Shown: positions 1-6,057 of the stretch, piece after piece
How positions within the stretch are numbered: the first letter of the stretch is position 1
How the letters are laid out: each line of letters begins with the position of its first letter
Source: Acidobacteriota bacterium
GTDB lineage: Bacteria > Acidobacteriota > Terriglobia > Terriglobales > Acidobacteriaceae
Direction of reading: 5' to 3'
Length of the DNA: 8,284 nucleotides
NCBI GenBank assembly: GCA_028873155.1
Contig: JAGWML010000133.1
Span: 1-8,284 of the forward strand
Position numbers and translations under genes: made by a program
Notes under the pieces: model-generated
Seen by the model: the letters and a program-made list of their open reading frames with translations, nothing else
Told to the model about the DNA's origin: nothing
The model's database searches: none

Positions 1-1
1 C

Positions 2-2254
2 TTCAGCCATAACGGGCTGGTGAAGCTGGACTACAACCTGAACGCGAACAACAAGCTTTCATTCAAGTGGTATGTGGGCCAGGGGAACCAGATTGCGCCG
101 ACTGTATCGTATCTTTCGCCGTTCTACGAAGTGGCGCCGATTCATGTGCAGAACTACTCATTGACGTACAACACGGTGTTGACGCCGCGGATGACGAACC
201 AGGTATTCATGGGGGTGAACTATTTCAACCAGGCGTTCAGCGACCAGTCGTCGGCGTATCAGCCGATTGCGCTGGGGCTGAACACGGGCGCGACGAGCGC
301 GGCGCTGACGGGATCGCCGCGGATCGAGATTGCGTCGCCGAGCTCGAGCAGCGGACTGGGCGCGTCGTCGAACGGGTTCGACACGATCGGCGGGACTCCG
401 AATTCAGGAAGGAACGACATAACAGGCCATCTGGACGAGGCACTGAACTGGACGGTGGGCAAGCATGAGTTCCGGTTTGGCGGCGAGTTCCGGCAGGCGC
501 AGGTGGACGACTTCTATCAGGCTGGGCAACGCGGGACGTTCCTGTTCGACGGCACGCAGGGGCCATGGACGGGGGCGGCGGGAACGGCGTGCGATGCGTT
601 AACGACGACGGCGCCGGGATCGGTGGCGCTGGCTTCCAACCTGAGCAGCGATCCGCACTTCTTCGAGCTTGCGGATTTTCTGGCGGGGTGCTTTGACGCG
701 GGCGGCACGAACATTGTTCAGGGCAATCCGAAGCGGCAGGTGTTTGTGAACAGCTGGGCGCTGTTTGCGCAGGATGCGTTCCAGGTGACGCCGAAGCTGA
801 ACCTCAACTACGGACTGCGGTATGAGTACGTGGGGCCGATGCACAACGGGACGAAGGACCTGACGACCTTCCTGCCGGGCGCGCCGAACGGAATCGCGAC
901 GGCGGGCGTGGATCTTGCGAATTTGTATCCGCAGTATCACGGGGGGTATGGTCCGCGGGTGGGCTTCAACTGGGAGCCGGGCGGCGCGAACAAGCTGGTG
1001 CTGCGCGGAGGCTTCGGGATGGGATTTGACAGCCCGAACGTCGTGAACTATCTGAACTCGCGGTTCAGCAGCAACGGCGGCGCGTTTGGCGTGCAGGACA
1101 ATCCTGCGGGAGCGACACCGGTAGTGGACACAGGCTCGACGGTGGGTGTGATTCCGTCGAACGGCGCGCTGATCTTTCCGAATGCTGCGACGACGTCGAA
1201 TCCGTGCATTGCGAACCCGAGCGTGGTGCAGGCGGGCTGCTCGACCGCGAATCTGTTCTCAGTGAGCCAGAAGCTGCGGCCGGGCTACATGTACAACTAC
1301 AACCTCAACCTGGAGCAAAGCCTGGCGGGCGGGATGATTGCGGAGCTGGGCTACGTGGGCAGCCAGGGACGGCGGCTGCGCGCGCTGCTGGACGTGAACC
1401 AGGCGGGACTGGGCAGCGGCGGCGCGAACTCGACTCGGCCGTACTATGCGCAGTATGCGAACTACGGGGTGATCAATCAAATTCAGGGGATTGGCACGTC
1501 GAACTACAACTCGCTGCAGGCGTCTCTGCGGATGGCAAGCTGGCATGGGCTGACGACGCAGATGGCGTACACGTGGGGACACTCGCTGGATGAGATCAGC
1601 GAGATCTATCTCTTCAACCCGCAGAACAGTTTGTGCTTCAAATGCGAGTACGGCAACAGCGACTTTGACGTGCGGAACACGTTCACGAGCTATGTGTCGT
1701 ACATGGCTCCGGCGTTTGCGCACGGGCCGAAGGCGCTAACGTCGGGCTGGCAGTTCAACACGCTGATGAACTTCCACGGCGGGCAGCCGTTCACGATCTA
1801 CTCGAGCAATGTGGGCGGCAGCGGCAACGGGGAGTATGCGGAGCGCGCGGACCGGAATCCGAGCGTGAGCCCGTATGCGGGCGTTTCGCACGGCGTGCAG
1901 GGGACGGCGGCGACGGGGTATTCCGTGACGTGGATGAATGCGAACGCGTATACGCCTTCACTGAACGGTGCATACGGCACGAGCCACCGGAACGATCTGC
2001 ACGGGCCGGGCTTCTCGGATGTGGATCTCTCGGTCTTCAAAAACACAAAGATTGCGGAGCGCATCGACACACAATTCCGGGTGGAGATGTTTAACGTATT
2101 CAACCGTCTGAACCTGGCGTCGCCAGGCGGCGGCTACTGCACGGACTCGAGCAGCTGCGCGATTACGACGACGATCGGCAACGCGTATGGCGCGCCGGGT
2201 ATCGGAACAGGCGAACCGTTTAACACGCAACTGGCAATGAAGATCATCTTCTAA
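2..2254 (+). CDS. TonB-dependent receptor, Oar-like (5' truncated by window edge)
   Basis: Outer-membrane beta-barrel receptor of the large Oar/carboxypeptidase-regulatory-domain type, presumably taking up a bulky substrate with TonB energy; the substrate cannot be told. The frame is open from base 2, so the gene begins upstream. The visible 750 residues are barrel only: the signal peptide, carboxypeptidase-like domain and plug must lie outside the window. Seen: alternating aromatic/polar strands throughout, a GKHEFRFGGEFR strand near residue 155, an ALFAQDAFQVTPKLNLNYGLRYEY stretch (the classic middle-barrel motif, residues about 254-277), an RVEMFNVFNRLN segment near the end, and a C-terminal ...LAMKIIF strand ending in Phe, the usual barrel-assembly signal. 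Eight cysteines occur as four close pairs. It is followed directly by a strong terminator, so it ends its transcription unit. The family is very likely; the ligand is unknown. Confidence 0.93.
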   Translation, partial: FSHNGLVKLDYNLNANNKLSFKWYVGQGNQIAPTVSYLSPFYEVAPIHVQNYSLTYNTVLTPRMTNQVFMGVNYFNQAFSDQSSAYQPIALGLNTGATSAALTGSPRIEIASPSSSSGLGASSNGFDTIGGTPNSGRNDITGHLDEALNWTVGKHEFRFGGEFRQAQVDDFYQAGQRGTFLFDGTQGPWTGAAGTACDALTTTAPGSVALASNLSSDPHFFELADFLAGCFDAGGTNIVQGNPKRQVFVNSWALFAQDAFQVTPKLNLNYGLRYEYVGPMHNGTKDLTTFLPGAPNGIATAGVDLANLYPQYHGGYGPRVGFNWEPGGANKLVLRGGFGMGFDSPNVVNYLNSRFSSNGGAFGVQDNPAGATPVVDTGSTVGVIPSNGALIFPNAATTSNPCIANPSVVQAGCSTANLFSVSQKLRPGYMYNYNLNLEQSLAGGMIAELGYVGSQGRRLRALLDVNQAGLGSGGANSTRPYYAQYANYGVINQIQGIGTSNYNSLQASLRMASWHGLTTQMAYTWGHSLDEISEIYLFNPQNSLCFKCEYGNSDFDVRNTFTSYVSYMAPAFAHGPKALTSGWQFNTLMNFHGGQPFTIYSSNVGGSGNGEYAERADRNPSVSPYAGVSHGVQGTAATGYSVTWMNANAYTPSLNGAYGTSHRNDLHGPGFSDVDLSVFKNTKIAERIDTQFRVEMFNVFNRLNLASPGGGYCTDSSSCAITTTIGNAYGAPGIGTGEPFNTQLAMKIIF

Positions 2255-2279
2255 GCCGCAAGCGTGCAGTTTGGAGAGA

Positions 2280-2313
2280 CCGGCCGCAGACGAGCGCGGC
2301 CGGCATTTTTTTT
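2280..2313 (+). terminator. Rho-independent terminator after the TonB receptor gene
   Basis: A perfect 8-bp GC stem, CCGGCCGC (2280-2287) with GCGGCCGG (2296-2303), has an 8-base loop and is followed by eight consecutive T (2306-2313). It lies 25 bases past the receptor stop codon. It separates the receptor from the small repeat-protein gene downstream. Confidence 0.9.
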
Positions 2314-2327
2314 GCTTGCGCGCGGTC

Positions 2328-2356
2328 TTGTGTTGTGGTGAGGCAGACCCTATACT
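2328..2356 (+). promoter_or_regulatory. Candidate sigma-70 promoter of the repeat-protein gene
   Basis: TTGTGT (2328-2333), a 17-base spacer and TATACT (2351-2356) match the -35/-10 consensus at 4/6 and 5/6. Only 8 bases separate the -10 box from the ATG at 2365, so the transcript would start at or within a few bases of the start codon. It lies just past the upstream terminator, as expected for a new transcription unit. Confidence 0.6.
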
Positions 2357-2364
2357 CCGTGGAC

Positions 2365-2769
2365 ATGAAAACACAACCTCTCCACACAACAGCGAAGGTT
2401 CTGGGAGTCGCATTGGTTTTTGCGGCGACTCTCGGATGGAGTCAACCCCCTGCCCCAAGCCAGGACAACAGCGTGACGCATGACATGAAGGCGGCTGGGC
2501 ACGATACGAAGGTGGCCGCGAAGGACACGGGCCACGCTGTGAAGAAGGACACCTTGAAGGCCACGCACGCGACCGAAAAGGCGTCAGACAAGGCCGCGCA
2601 CGCCACGGCGAAGGACACCAAGAAAGTGGCCCACGCGACGGACAAGGACACCAAGAAAGCGGCGCACGCAACAGCCAAAGGCACGAAGAAGGCATGGGAC
2701 AAGACGAAGAGCACGACGGAGGGAGCGTTCCACGGGGCCAAGGAAGGCGCGGAGAAAAAGACGAACTGA
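2365..2769 (+). CDS. Secreted Lys/His-rich 11-residue-repeat (LEA-like) protein
   Basis: A 134-residue protein not recognised as a named family. Residues about 1-27 look like a Sec signal peptide: a basic start, hydrophobic core VLGVALVFAATLG, and a possible cleavage near WSQ. The rest, from about residue 38, is seven to eight tandem 11-residue units with consensus xKDTKKAAHAT, rich in Ala, Lys, Thr and His and free of Cys, predicted to form long amphipathic helix or stay disordered. The 11-residue period resembles group 3 LEA proteins and apolipoprotein-type repeats. A histidine stands at unit position 9 in seven of eight units (46, 57, 68, 79, 90, 101, 123). About 24 Lys against 14 acidic residues make it basic. 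ATG 2365 was chosen because the GTG at 2335 lies inside the promoter and would spoil the signal peptide. No Shine-Dalgarno is visible. A periplasmic stress-protective, envelope-binding or metal-binding role is only inference. Confidence 0.8.
   Translation: MKTQPLHTTAKVLGVALVFAATLGWSQPPAPSQDNSVTHDMKAAGHDTKVAAKDTGHAVKKDTLKATHATEKASDKAAHATAKDTKKVAHATDKDTKKAAHATAKGTKKAWDKTKSTTEGAFHGAKEGAEKKTN
2476..2706 (+). repeat. In-frame 33-bp tandem repeats (seven units)
   Basis: Seven consecutive 33-base units encode the 11-residue repeats. The fifth and sixth (2608-2640 and 2641-2673) agree at 27 of 33 bases, sharing a 16-base identical block beginning AAGGACACC. The outer units are more diverged, and many differences are at third codon positions. 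This suggests expansion by duplication followed by selection on the protein. A less regular eighth unit (residues 115-125) follows. Confidence 0.8.
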
Positions 2770-2812
2770 TTCCGATGCAGGCTTGATCCGCGGGAAGCGC
2801 GCTTGAAATCCA

Positions 2813-2841
2813 GTGAAAGTGCATACATCCCGTGCTATGCT
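2813..2841 (+). promoter_or_regulatory. Candidate promoter of the cytochrome b/molybdoenzyme operon
   Basis: GTGAAA (2813-2818), a 17-base spacer and TATGCT (2836-2841) each match the consensus at 4/6. The -10 box ends 6 bases before the ATG at 2848, again placing the transcript start at the start codon. No terminator is visible between the repeat-protein gene and this operon, so read-through from upstream is also possible. Confidence 0.4.
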
Positions 2842-2847
2842 TCGGCA

Positions 2848-3585
2848 ATGGCGACGACTTCCCCTCGAGCCATCTCGGCAACTTTGCGTCATGCTGCGGT
2901 GGTGCGCGTTACGCACTGGCTGACGGTGCTGGCCTTTCTGGCGCTCCTGATTACGGGCGCAGAGATTTTGATTTCTCATCCGCGGTTCTATTGGGGCGAG
3001 AGCGGCAATGCGAATATGCGTCCGCTGTTCTCTCTGCCGCTTCCGACCTCGCGCCCGTGGGTGAACAACGGCTTTGGCACAGCGATGCCGGATGGAAACG
3101 GCTGGGGCCGGTACCTGCACTTTGAAGCGGCGTGGGTGGTGGCGCTCACAGGGCTGGTGTATGTGCTGTGGGGCGTCTGGCGCGGGCACTTCAAAAACCA
3201 CCTGACGCCGCAGCGCGGCGAGCGCTCGGCAGGCGCGTTGTGGCGGGTGATCACAAAGTCTCTGCGCGGCGGACGCGCGGCAAACGATGAAGCGCACAGC
3301 TATAACGCGCTGCAACGGGCCACGTATCTGGTTGTGATTTTCGTGCTGTTCCCGATGGTGATCTGGACGGGGCTGGCGATGTCGCCCTCGTTTACGTCGG
3401 CGGTTCCGGCGGCGGCGAGCCTGCTGGGGGGACGACAGAGCGCGCGGACGCTGCACTTTGTGATTACGCTGCTGCTGGTCGGGTTCTTTGGCGTGCACGT
3501 GGCGATGATTGCGCTGGCGGGCTTCTGGAAACGAACGCGGGCGATGATTACGGGCCGCGCGAGCACAGCGAAGGAGGACGCATGA
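2848..3585 (+). CDS. b561-type membrane cytochrome b subunit
   Basis: A 245-residue inner-membrane haem b protein of the cytochrome b561/Ni-hydrogenase cytochrome b/formate dehydrogenase gamma type, expected to exchange electrons between the quinone pool and a periplasmic partner. Four clear membrane helices are seen: about 23-42 (VTHWLTVLAF...), 92-111, 160-178 and 203-223. Candidate haem-ligand histidines are His23 (RVTHWL), His91 (RYLHFE), His203 (TLHFV) and His217 (GVHVAM), arranged as the family expects. An HPRFYWGE motif follows helix 1. ATG 2848 is preferred over an in-frame ATG at 2803, because it places the first helix near the N terminus and the extra residues overlap the putative promoter. 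No Shine-Dalgarno precedes it. Its stop overlaps the start of the molybdoenzyme gene (ATGA), so the two are surely co-translated and probably form one complex. Confidence 0.85.
   Translation: MATTSPRAISATLRHAAVVRVTHWLTVLAFLALLITGAEILISHPRFYWGESGNANMRPLFSLPLPTSRPWVNNGFGTAMPDGNGWGRYLHFEAAWVVALTGLVYVLWGVWRGHFKNHLTPQRGERSAGALWRVITKSLRGGRAANDEAHSYNALQRATYLVVIFVLFPMVIWTGLAMSPSFTSAVPAAASLLGGRQSARTLHFVITLLLVGFFGVHVAMIALAGFWKRTRAMITGRASTAKEDA
3572..3577 (+). promoter_or_regulatory. Shine-Dalgarno of the molybdoenzyme gene
   Basis: A full AGGAGG lies 4 bases before the ATG at 3582, inside the last codons of the cytochrome b gene. It fixes the start that overlaps the upstream stop as ATGA. Its strength contrasts with the lack of any such site at 2365 and 2848. 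Confidence 0.8.
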
Positions 3586-4340
3586 GCGGACTATCCCGAA
3601 GGAAGCTGATTACAGGCGGGCTGGCAGCGACGGCTGGAATTACAGGCCTGGCTGTGGCGGACCGGCTGGCGAAGGCCTATGGGCTTGTGCCCCCGGACGC
3701 GGGCGGCATCTTCGGGCCCGGCGAGACGCTGACATACGCGGCGCAGAGCCTTCTCACCGCGCACAGGCCGGCGCGAGAGTTTCCGCGGAGCATGATTTCG
3801 AAGGATCCGTTTGCGGTGCCGATTGCTCCGCCGACTGAAGCCTTCAAGAAGTCGCAGGCGCTGGGGTTCAGTGACTGGCGGCTGACGGTGGATGGAATGG
3901 TGGAGCGGCCAACGGCGTTTTCACTGGCGGATTTGCAGAGCCTGCCGGTGCGAAACCAGATCACGGAGGTGGCGTGCGAAGAGGGCTGGTCGTACGTTGC
4001 GGAGTGGATTGGGACTCCGCTGAGCGGCGTGCTGCGCGAGGTGGGCGTGCTGCCGCAGGCGCGATATGTGGCGTACTTCAGCGTGGAGCCGGACGAGTGG
4101 GACAGCCTCGACATGCGTGAGGCGCTGCATCCGCAGACCTATCTAACGATGGGGATGAATGATGGCGAGTTACCGGTGGCGTTTGGCGGACCACTTCGGA
4201 TGCGCGTGCCGATGCAACTGGGATACAAGAATCTGAAGTTCCTGCACCACATCACTGTGACGGATTCCATGAAGAGGTTTGGCAAGGGATTGGGTTCGGC
4301 CTCGCCGGAGGGTGGGTACGCGTGGTTTGCAGGTATCTGA
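3582..4340 (+). CDS. Tat-exported sulfite oxidase-family molybdopterin oxidoreductase (MsrP/YedY-like)
   Basis: A 252-residue periplasmic molybdenum-cofactor enzyme of the sulfite oxidase superfamily. The N terminus carries a twin-arginine signal (SRRKLI, Arg6-Arg7, then a Gly/Ala-rich hydrophobic stretch to about residue 25), so it folds with its cofactor before export. Cys132, in the motif VACEEGWS, is the expected molybdenum-ligating cysteine and the only cysteine in the protein. The following WIGTPLSGVL and the C-terminal GGPLRMRVP (202-210) and GYKNLKF (214-220) are family hallmarks. The dimerisation domain of true sulfite oxidases is absent, and the protein is shorter than E. coli MsrP (about 330 residues with signal, from memory). 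Its partner is the overlapping b561 gene instead of the six-helix MsrQ. The substrate is open: protein methionine sulfoxide, another S- or N-oxide, or sulfite are possible. Confidence 0.87.
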   Translation: MSGLSRRKLITGGLAATAGITGLAVADRLAKAYGLVPPDAGGIFGPGETLTYAAQSLLTAHRPAREFPRSMISKDPFAVPIAPPTEAFKKSQALGFSDWRLTVDGMVERPTAFSLADLQSLPVRNQITEVACEEGWSYVAEWIGTPLSGVLREVGVLPQARYVAYFSVEPDEWDSLDMREALHPQTYLTMGMNDGELPVAFGGPLRMRVPMQLGYKNLKFLHHITVTDSMKRFGKGLGSASPEGGYAWFAGI

Positions 4341-4363
4341 AGCGGAAGCGACTTGTTGTAGAG

Positions 4364-4392
4364 AAAAACCCCACCGGGCGGTGGGGTTTTTT
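4364..4392. terminator. Bidirectional intrinsic terminator between convergent genes
   Basis: A perfect 7-bp stem, CCCCACC (4369-4375) with GGTGGGG (4380-4386), has a GGGC loop. It is flanked by five A (4364-4368) on the left and six T (4387-4392) on the right. The T run ends the rightward molybdoenzyme transcript, and the A run becomes a U run for the leftward aminotransferase transcript. Confidence 0.9.
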
Positions 4393-4421
4393 GTTGCGTG
4401 TGAGGTCTCAGGAATCTCGCT

Positions 4422-5639
4422 TTACGAGAGGTGGGTGTGCGGGTGCGCGGCGAGCCGGCCGGGGAGCGGGGCGGGCGTGAGGCCAGCGGTGGAGCCGCTC
4501 ATGACCTCAGAGAATGACTTGCGGAAGGCGAGCATCTCGTCGGGCAGGCCGACGGTGATGCGGAGAGAGTTGGGCCAGGCGGGCCAGATGCGGCCGACGA
4601 ACATCTCTTTGGCGGCGAGGGCGGCCTGGACCTCTTTGCCGGGGCGGCCCACATCGAGCATGAAGCAGTTGCTGACCGAAGGCGTGGTGGAGTAGCCCTT
4701 CGACTTGAGCCATGCGATGGTTTCGGCGCGCGTGTCGCCGATGATCTTTTTGCGCGAGGGGACCAGTTCTGCATCGAGGAGACTGGCCTTGGCCGCGGCG
4801 ACGGCGGTGATGGGCAGGGAGTTCTGGCCGCCGAGGGAGGCGATCTTTTCGAGCAGGTCAGGACGGCCGATGGCGAAGCCCATGCGGATGCCGGCCATGC
4901 CGTAAATCTTGGAGAAGGTGCGGAGGACGATGACGTTTTTCCCCTCCTTGACGAAGTGAAGGGAACTGGGCTCGTCGCAGAAGTGGATGTAGGCCTCGTC
5001 GATGAGGATGACGGTGTCTTTGGGTGCGTTGTTGACGGCGTACTCGATCTGCTCGTGGGGCGTGACGGTGCCGGTGGGATTGTTGGGGTTGCAGATGTAG
5101 AGGACACCGGGAGTAGGCGATGCGGCAAGCATGGCCTTGATGTCGTGAGCGCCAGAACCCTGGGGATCGGCGAGAGGCACCTTGAGGATGGGCGCGCCGG
5201 AGACCTGCGCGGCCCACATGGGTGCTTCATAGCCGGGGTCGGCGGTGACGAGGGGCTTGTCTTTGCTGGTGAAGGCGAGGATGGTGTAGTGGAGCGGCTC
5301 ACTGGAGCCGGCGAAGGGAATCACGGACGCGGGATCGAGGCCTTGCTGTTTGGCGAAGATTTCGGCGGGGACATCTTCGAGGGGGAAGAGATAGCGGCCG
5401 CCGCGGGGAATGATGGTGTCCATGGCTTGACGCGCGGCGTCGCAGGGCCCCATCGGGTTCTCGTTGGCGTCGATGTGGATGCCGATATTGGGGTCAGCGA
5501 ACTTGGGGATGGCGGCCAGAGCGAGATGGGCCTCGGTGAGAAACGGAGCGGAGGCGAGCGCGGAGGCACCGGCGGCGAAGCGGAAGAAGGATCGGCGGGA
5601 GAGACCGGCGGGGAGGATGGGATCAACAGACGGCTGCAT
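4422..5639 (-). CDS. Tat-exported HisC-like PLP-dependent aminotransferase
   Basis: A 405-residue fold-type I aminotransferase closest in motifs to histidinol-phosphate aminotransferase. Seen: DANENPMGP near residue 57, NPNNPTG (184-190), IDEAY with Asp214 and Tyr217, the PLP lysine Lys244 in TFSKIYGMAGIRMG, Arg252, and Arg360 in NSLRITVG as probable carboxylate-binding arginine. Spacing between the Asn, Asp, Tyr, Lys and Arg positions equals that recalled for E. coli HisC, so the active site appears complete. Unlike biosynthetic HisC, it begins with a twin-arginine signal (SRRSFFRF, Arg15-Arg16) and a hydrophobic stretch, with possible cleavage around residue 43. Start ATG 5639 is set by AAGGAG five bases upstream; an in-frame ATG at 5795 would bury the Tat motif. 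No his genes are adjacent, so a histidine-biosynthetic role is doubtful. The amino donor and acceptor are unknown. Confidence 0.88.
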   Translation of the reverse strand: MQPSVDPILPAGLSRRSFFRFAAGASALASAPFLTEAHLALAAIPKFADPNIGIHIDANENPMGPCDAARQAMDTIIPRGGRYLFPLEDVPAEIFAKQQGLDPASVIPFAGSSEPLHYTILAFTSKDKPLVTADPGYEAPMWAAQVSGAPILKVPLADPQGSGAHDIKAMLAASPTPGVLYICNPNNPTGTVTPHEQIEYAVNNAPKDTVILIDEAYIHFCDEPSSLHFVKEGKNVIVLRTFSKIYGMAGIRMGFAIGRPDLLEKIASLGGQNSLPITAVAAAKASLLDAELVPSRKKIIGDTRAETIAWLKSKGYSTTPSVSNCFMLDVGRPGKEVQAALAAKEMFVGRIWPAWPNSLRITVGLPDEMLAFRKSFSEVMSGSTAGLTPAPLPGRLAAHPHTHLS

Positions 5640-5644
5640 GAGTG

Positions 5645-5650
5645 CTCCTT
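5645..5650 (-). promoter_or_regulatory. Shine-Dalgarno of the aminotransferase gene
   Basis: On the minus strand AAGGAG lies five bases before the ATG at 5639. This selects that start, and with it the N-terminal twin-arginine signal, over the longer frame. Confidence 0.8.
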
Positions 5651-5828
5651 TGGGATGGGATGAGAGGGGCGCGTAAGGAAGCAGGAGGATGGAAAGCCGA
5701 GAACGGGAATGAAATACCGGAGACTTGCGGAGAGAGAATGCGTCCCATGACCCAAGGTATCGCCGCAGTGGAAGGAGCACAAGGGGGAAACGCATAAGGA
5801 TTGGAAAGCACGGCGGAGGCGGGAGATG

Positions 5829-5856
5829 TTGCCGGGTGGTGGGTGTGTGCTACACT
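5829..5856 (+). promoter_or_regulatory. Candidate distal promoter (P1) of the symporter operon, extended -10
   Basis: TTGCCG (5829-5834), a 16-base spacer and TACACT (5851-5856) match at 4/6 each. TGC just before the -10 box (5848-5850) fits an extended -10 element. It would give a leader of roughly 195 bases to the ATG at 6058. A palindrome centred at 5869/5870 covers the expected transcription start. Confidence 0.4.
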
Positions 5857-5860
5857 TTGG

Positions 5861-5878
5861 CGGGTAAACGCTTTCCCG
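5861..5878. promoter_or_regulatory. Candidate LacI/GalR-family operator
   Basis: CGGGTAAACGCTTTCCCG is an imperfect palindrome with 14 of 18 positions symmetric around a central CG. This is the layout usual for LacI/GalR-family operators (AAACG-type half sites). It starts 5 bases after the P1 -10 box, where a bound repressor would block initiation. No regulator gene is in the window, so the binding protein is inferred only from site shape. Confidence 0.45.
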
Positions 5879-5972
5879 AAAAACTGAAGGCCGTAAAACG
5901 CGGAACTGGACAGGGACGGGAAGGCGGGGCGCGAGCTGGAGTTGCGCGGCGGCAGGCGGATGTTTTTGCTGC

Positions 5973-6002
5973 TTGACAAACTTCGCAGTAAACCCATTTA
6001 CT
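5973..6002 (+). promoter_or_regulatory. Candidate proximal promoter (P2) of the symporter operon
   Basis: A perfect TTGACA -35 box (5973-5978), an 18-base spacer and TTTACT (5997-6002, 4/6) would start a transcript near 6009, leaving a leader of about 50 bases. The palindrome AGTAAA-CCCA-TTTACT (5987-6002, perfect 6-bp arms) occupies the spacer and -10 box, so a bound protein would compete with RNA polymerase. Confidence 0.5.
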
Positions 6003-6057
6003 TAGTGAGTGCGTTCGGCGGAACAGGCTGGCGCAACGGATTGGTTCAGGTGAGACG

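Larger units (their letters stand above)
5640..6057. other. 418-base divergent intergenic region
   Basis: The region separates the leftward aminotransferase gene from the rightward symporter operon. The left half (5660-5820) shows no convincing gene and no clear leftward promoter. The right half holds two rightward promoter candidates and two GTAAAC-containing palindromes, listed separately. Short frames across it have no domain-like content or ribosome-binding site. Confidence 0.7.

Noticed and set aside
2335..2364. GTG start at 2335 for the repeat protein
   Set aside because: It lies between the -35 and -10 boxes, lacks a ribosome site and would add ten residues before a good signal peptide.
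2476..2706. 33-bp repeats as a possible CRISPR array
   Set aside because: Units are directly adjacent without spacers, vary in sequence and stay in frame inside a coding region.
1958..2881. Long minus-strand open frame (307 codons) spanning the receptor end, terminator and repeat gene
   Set aside because: It crosses a clear terminator and a promoter, has low-complexity Pro/Ser/Arg composition, and is opposite well-supported genes; it is a high-GC shadow.
2584..3498. Minus-strand open frame (304 codons) opposite the repeat and cytochrome b genes
   Set aside because: Arg/His/Gln-rich composition without domains; a shadow of plus-strand genes with clear membrane helices and signal peptide.
4956..5663. 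Plus-strand frame (235 codons) antisense to the aminotransferase
   Set aside because: Gly/Asp/Val-rich antisense composition, no motif, and the opposite strand has a complete PLP enzyme with ribosome site.
5640..5795. Upstream in-frame start at 5795 for the aminotransferase
   Set aside because: No ribosome site there; the ATG at 5639 has AAGGAG at good spacing and gives an N-terminal Tat signal.
5660..5820. Leftward promoter for the aminotransferase
   Set aside because: Minus-strand TTG-type -35 and TAT-type -10 candidates exist, but none pairs at acceptable spacing with convincing matches.
5725..5976. 83-codon plus-strand frame in the divergent intergenic region
   Set aside because: Arg/Gly-rich, no ribosome site, and it runs through both promoter candidates and the putative operator.
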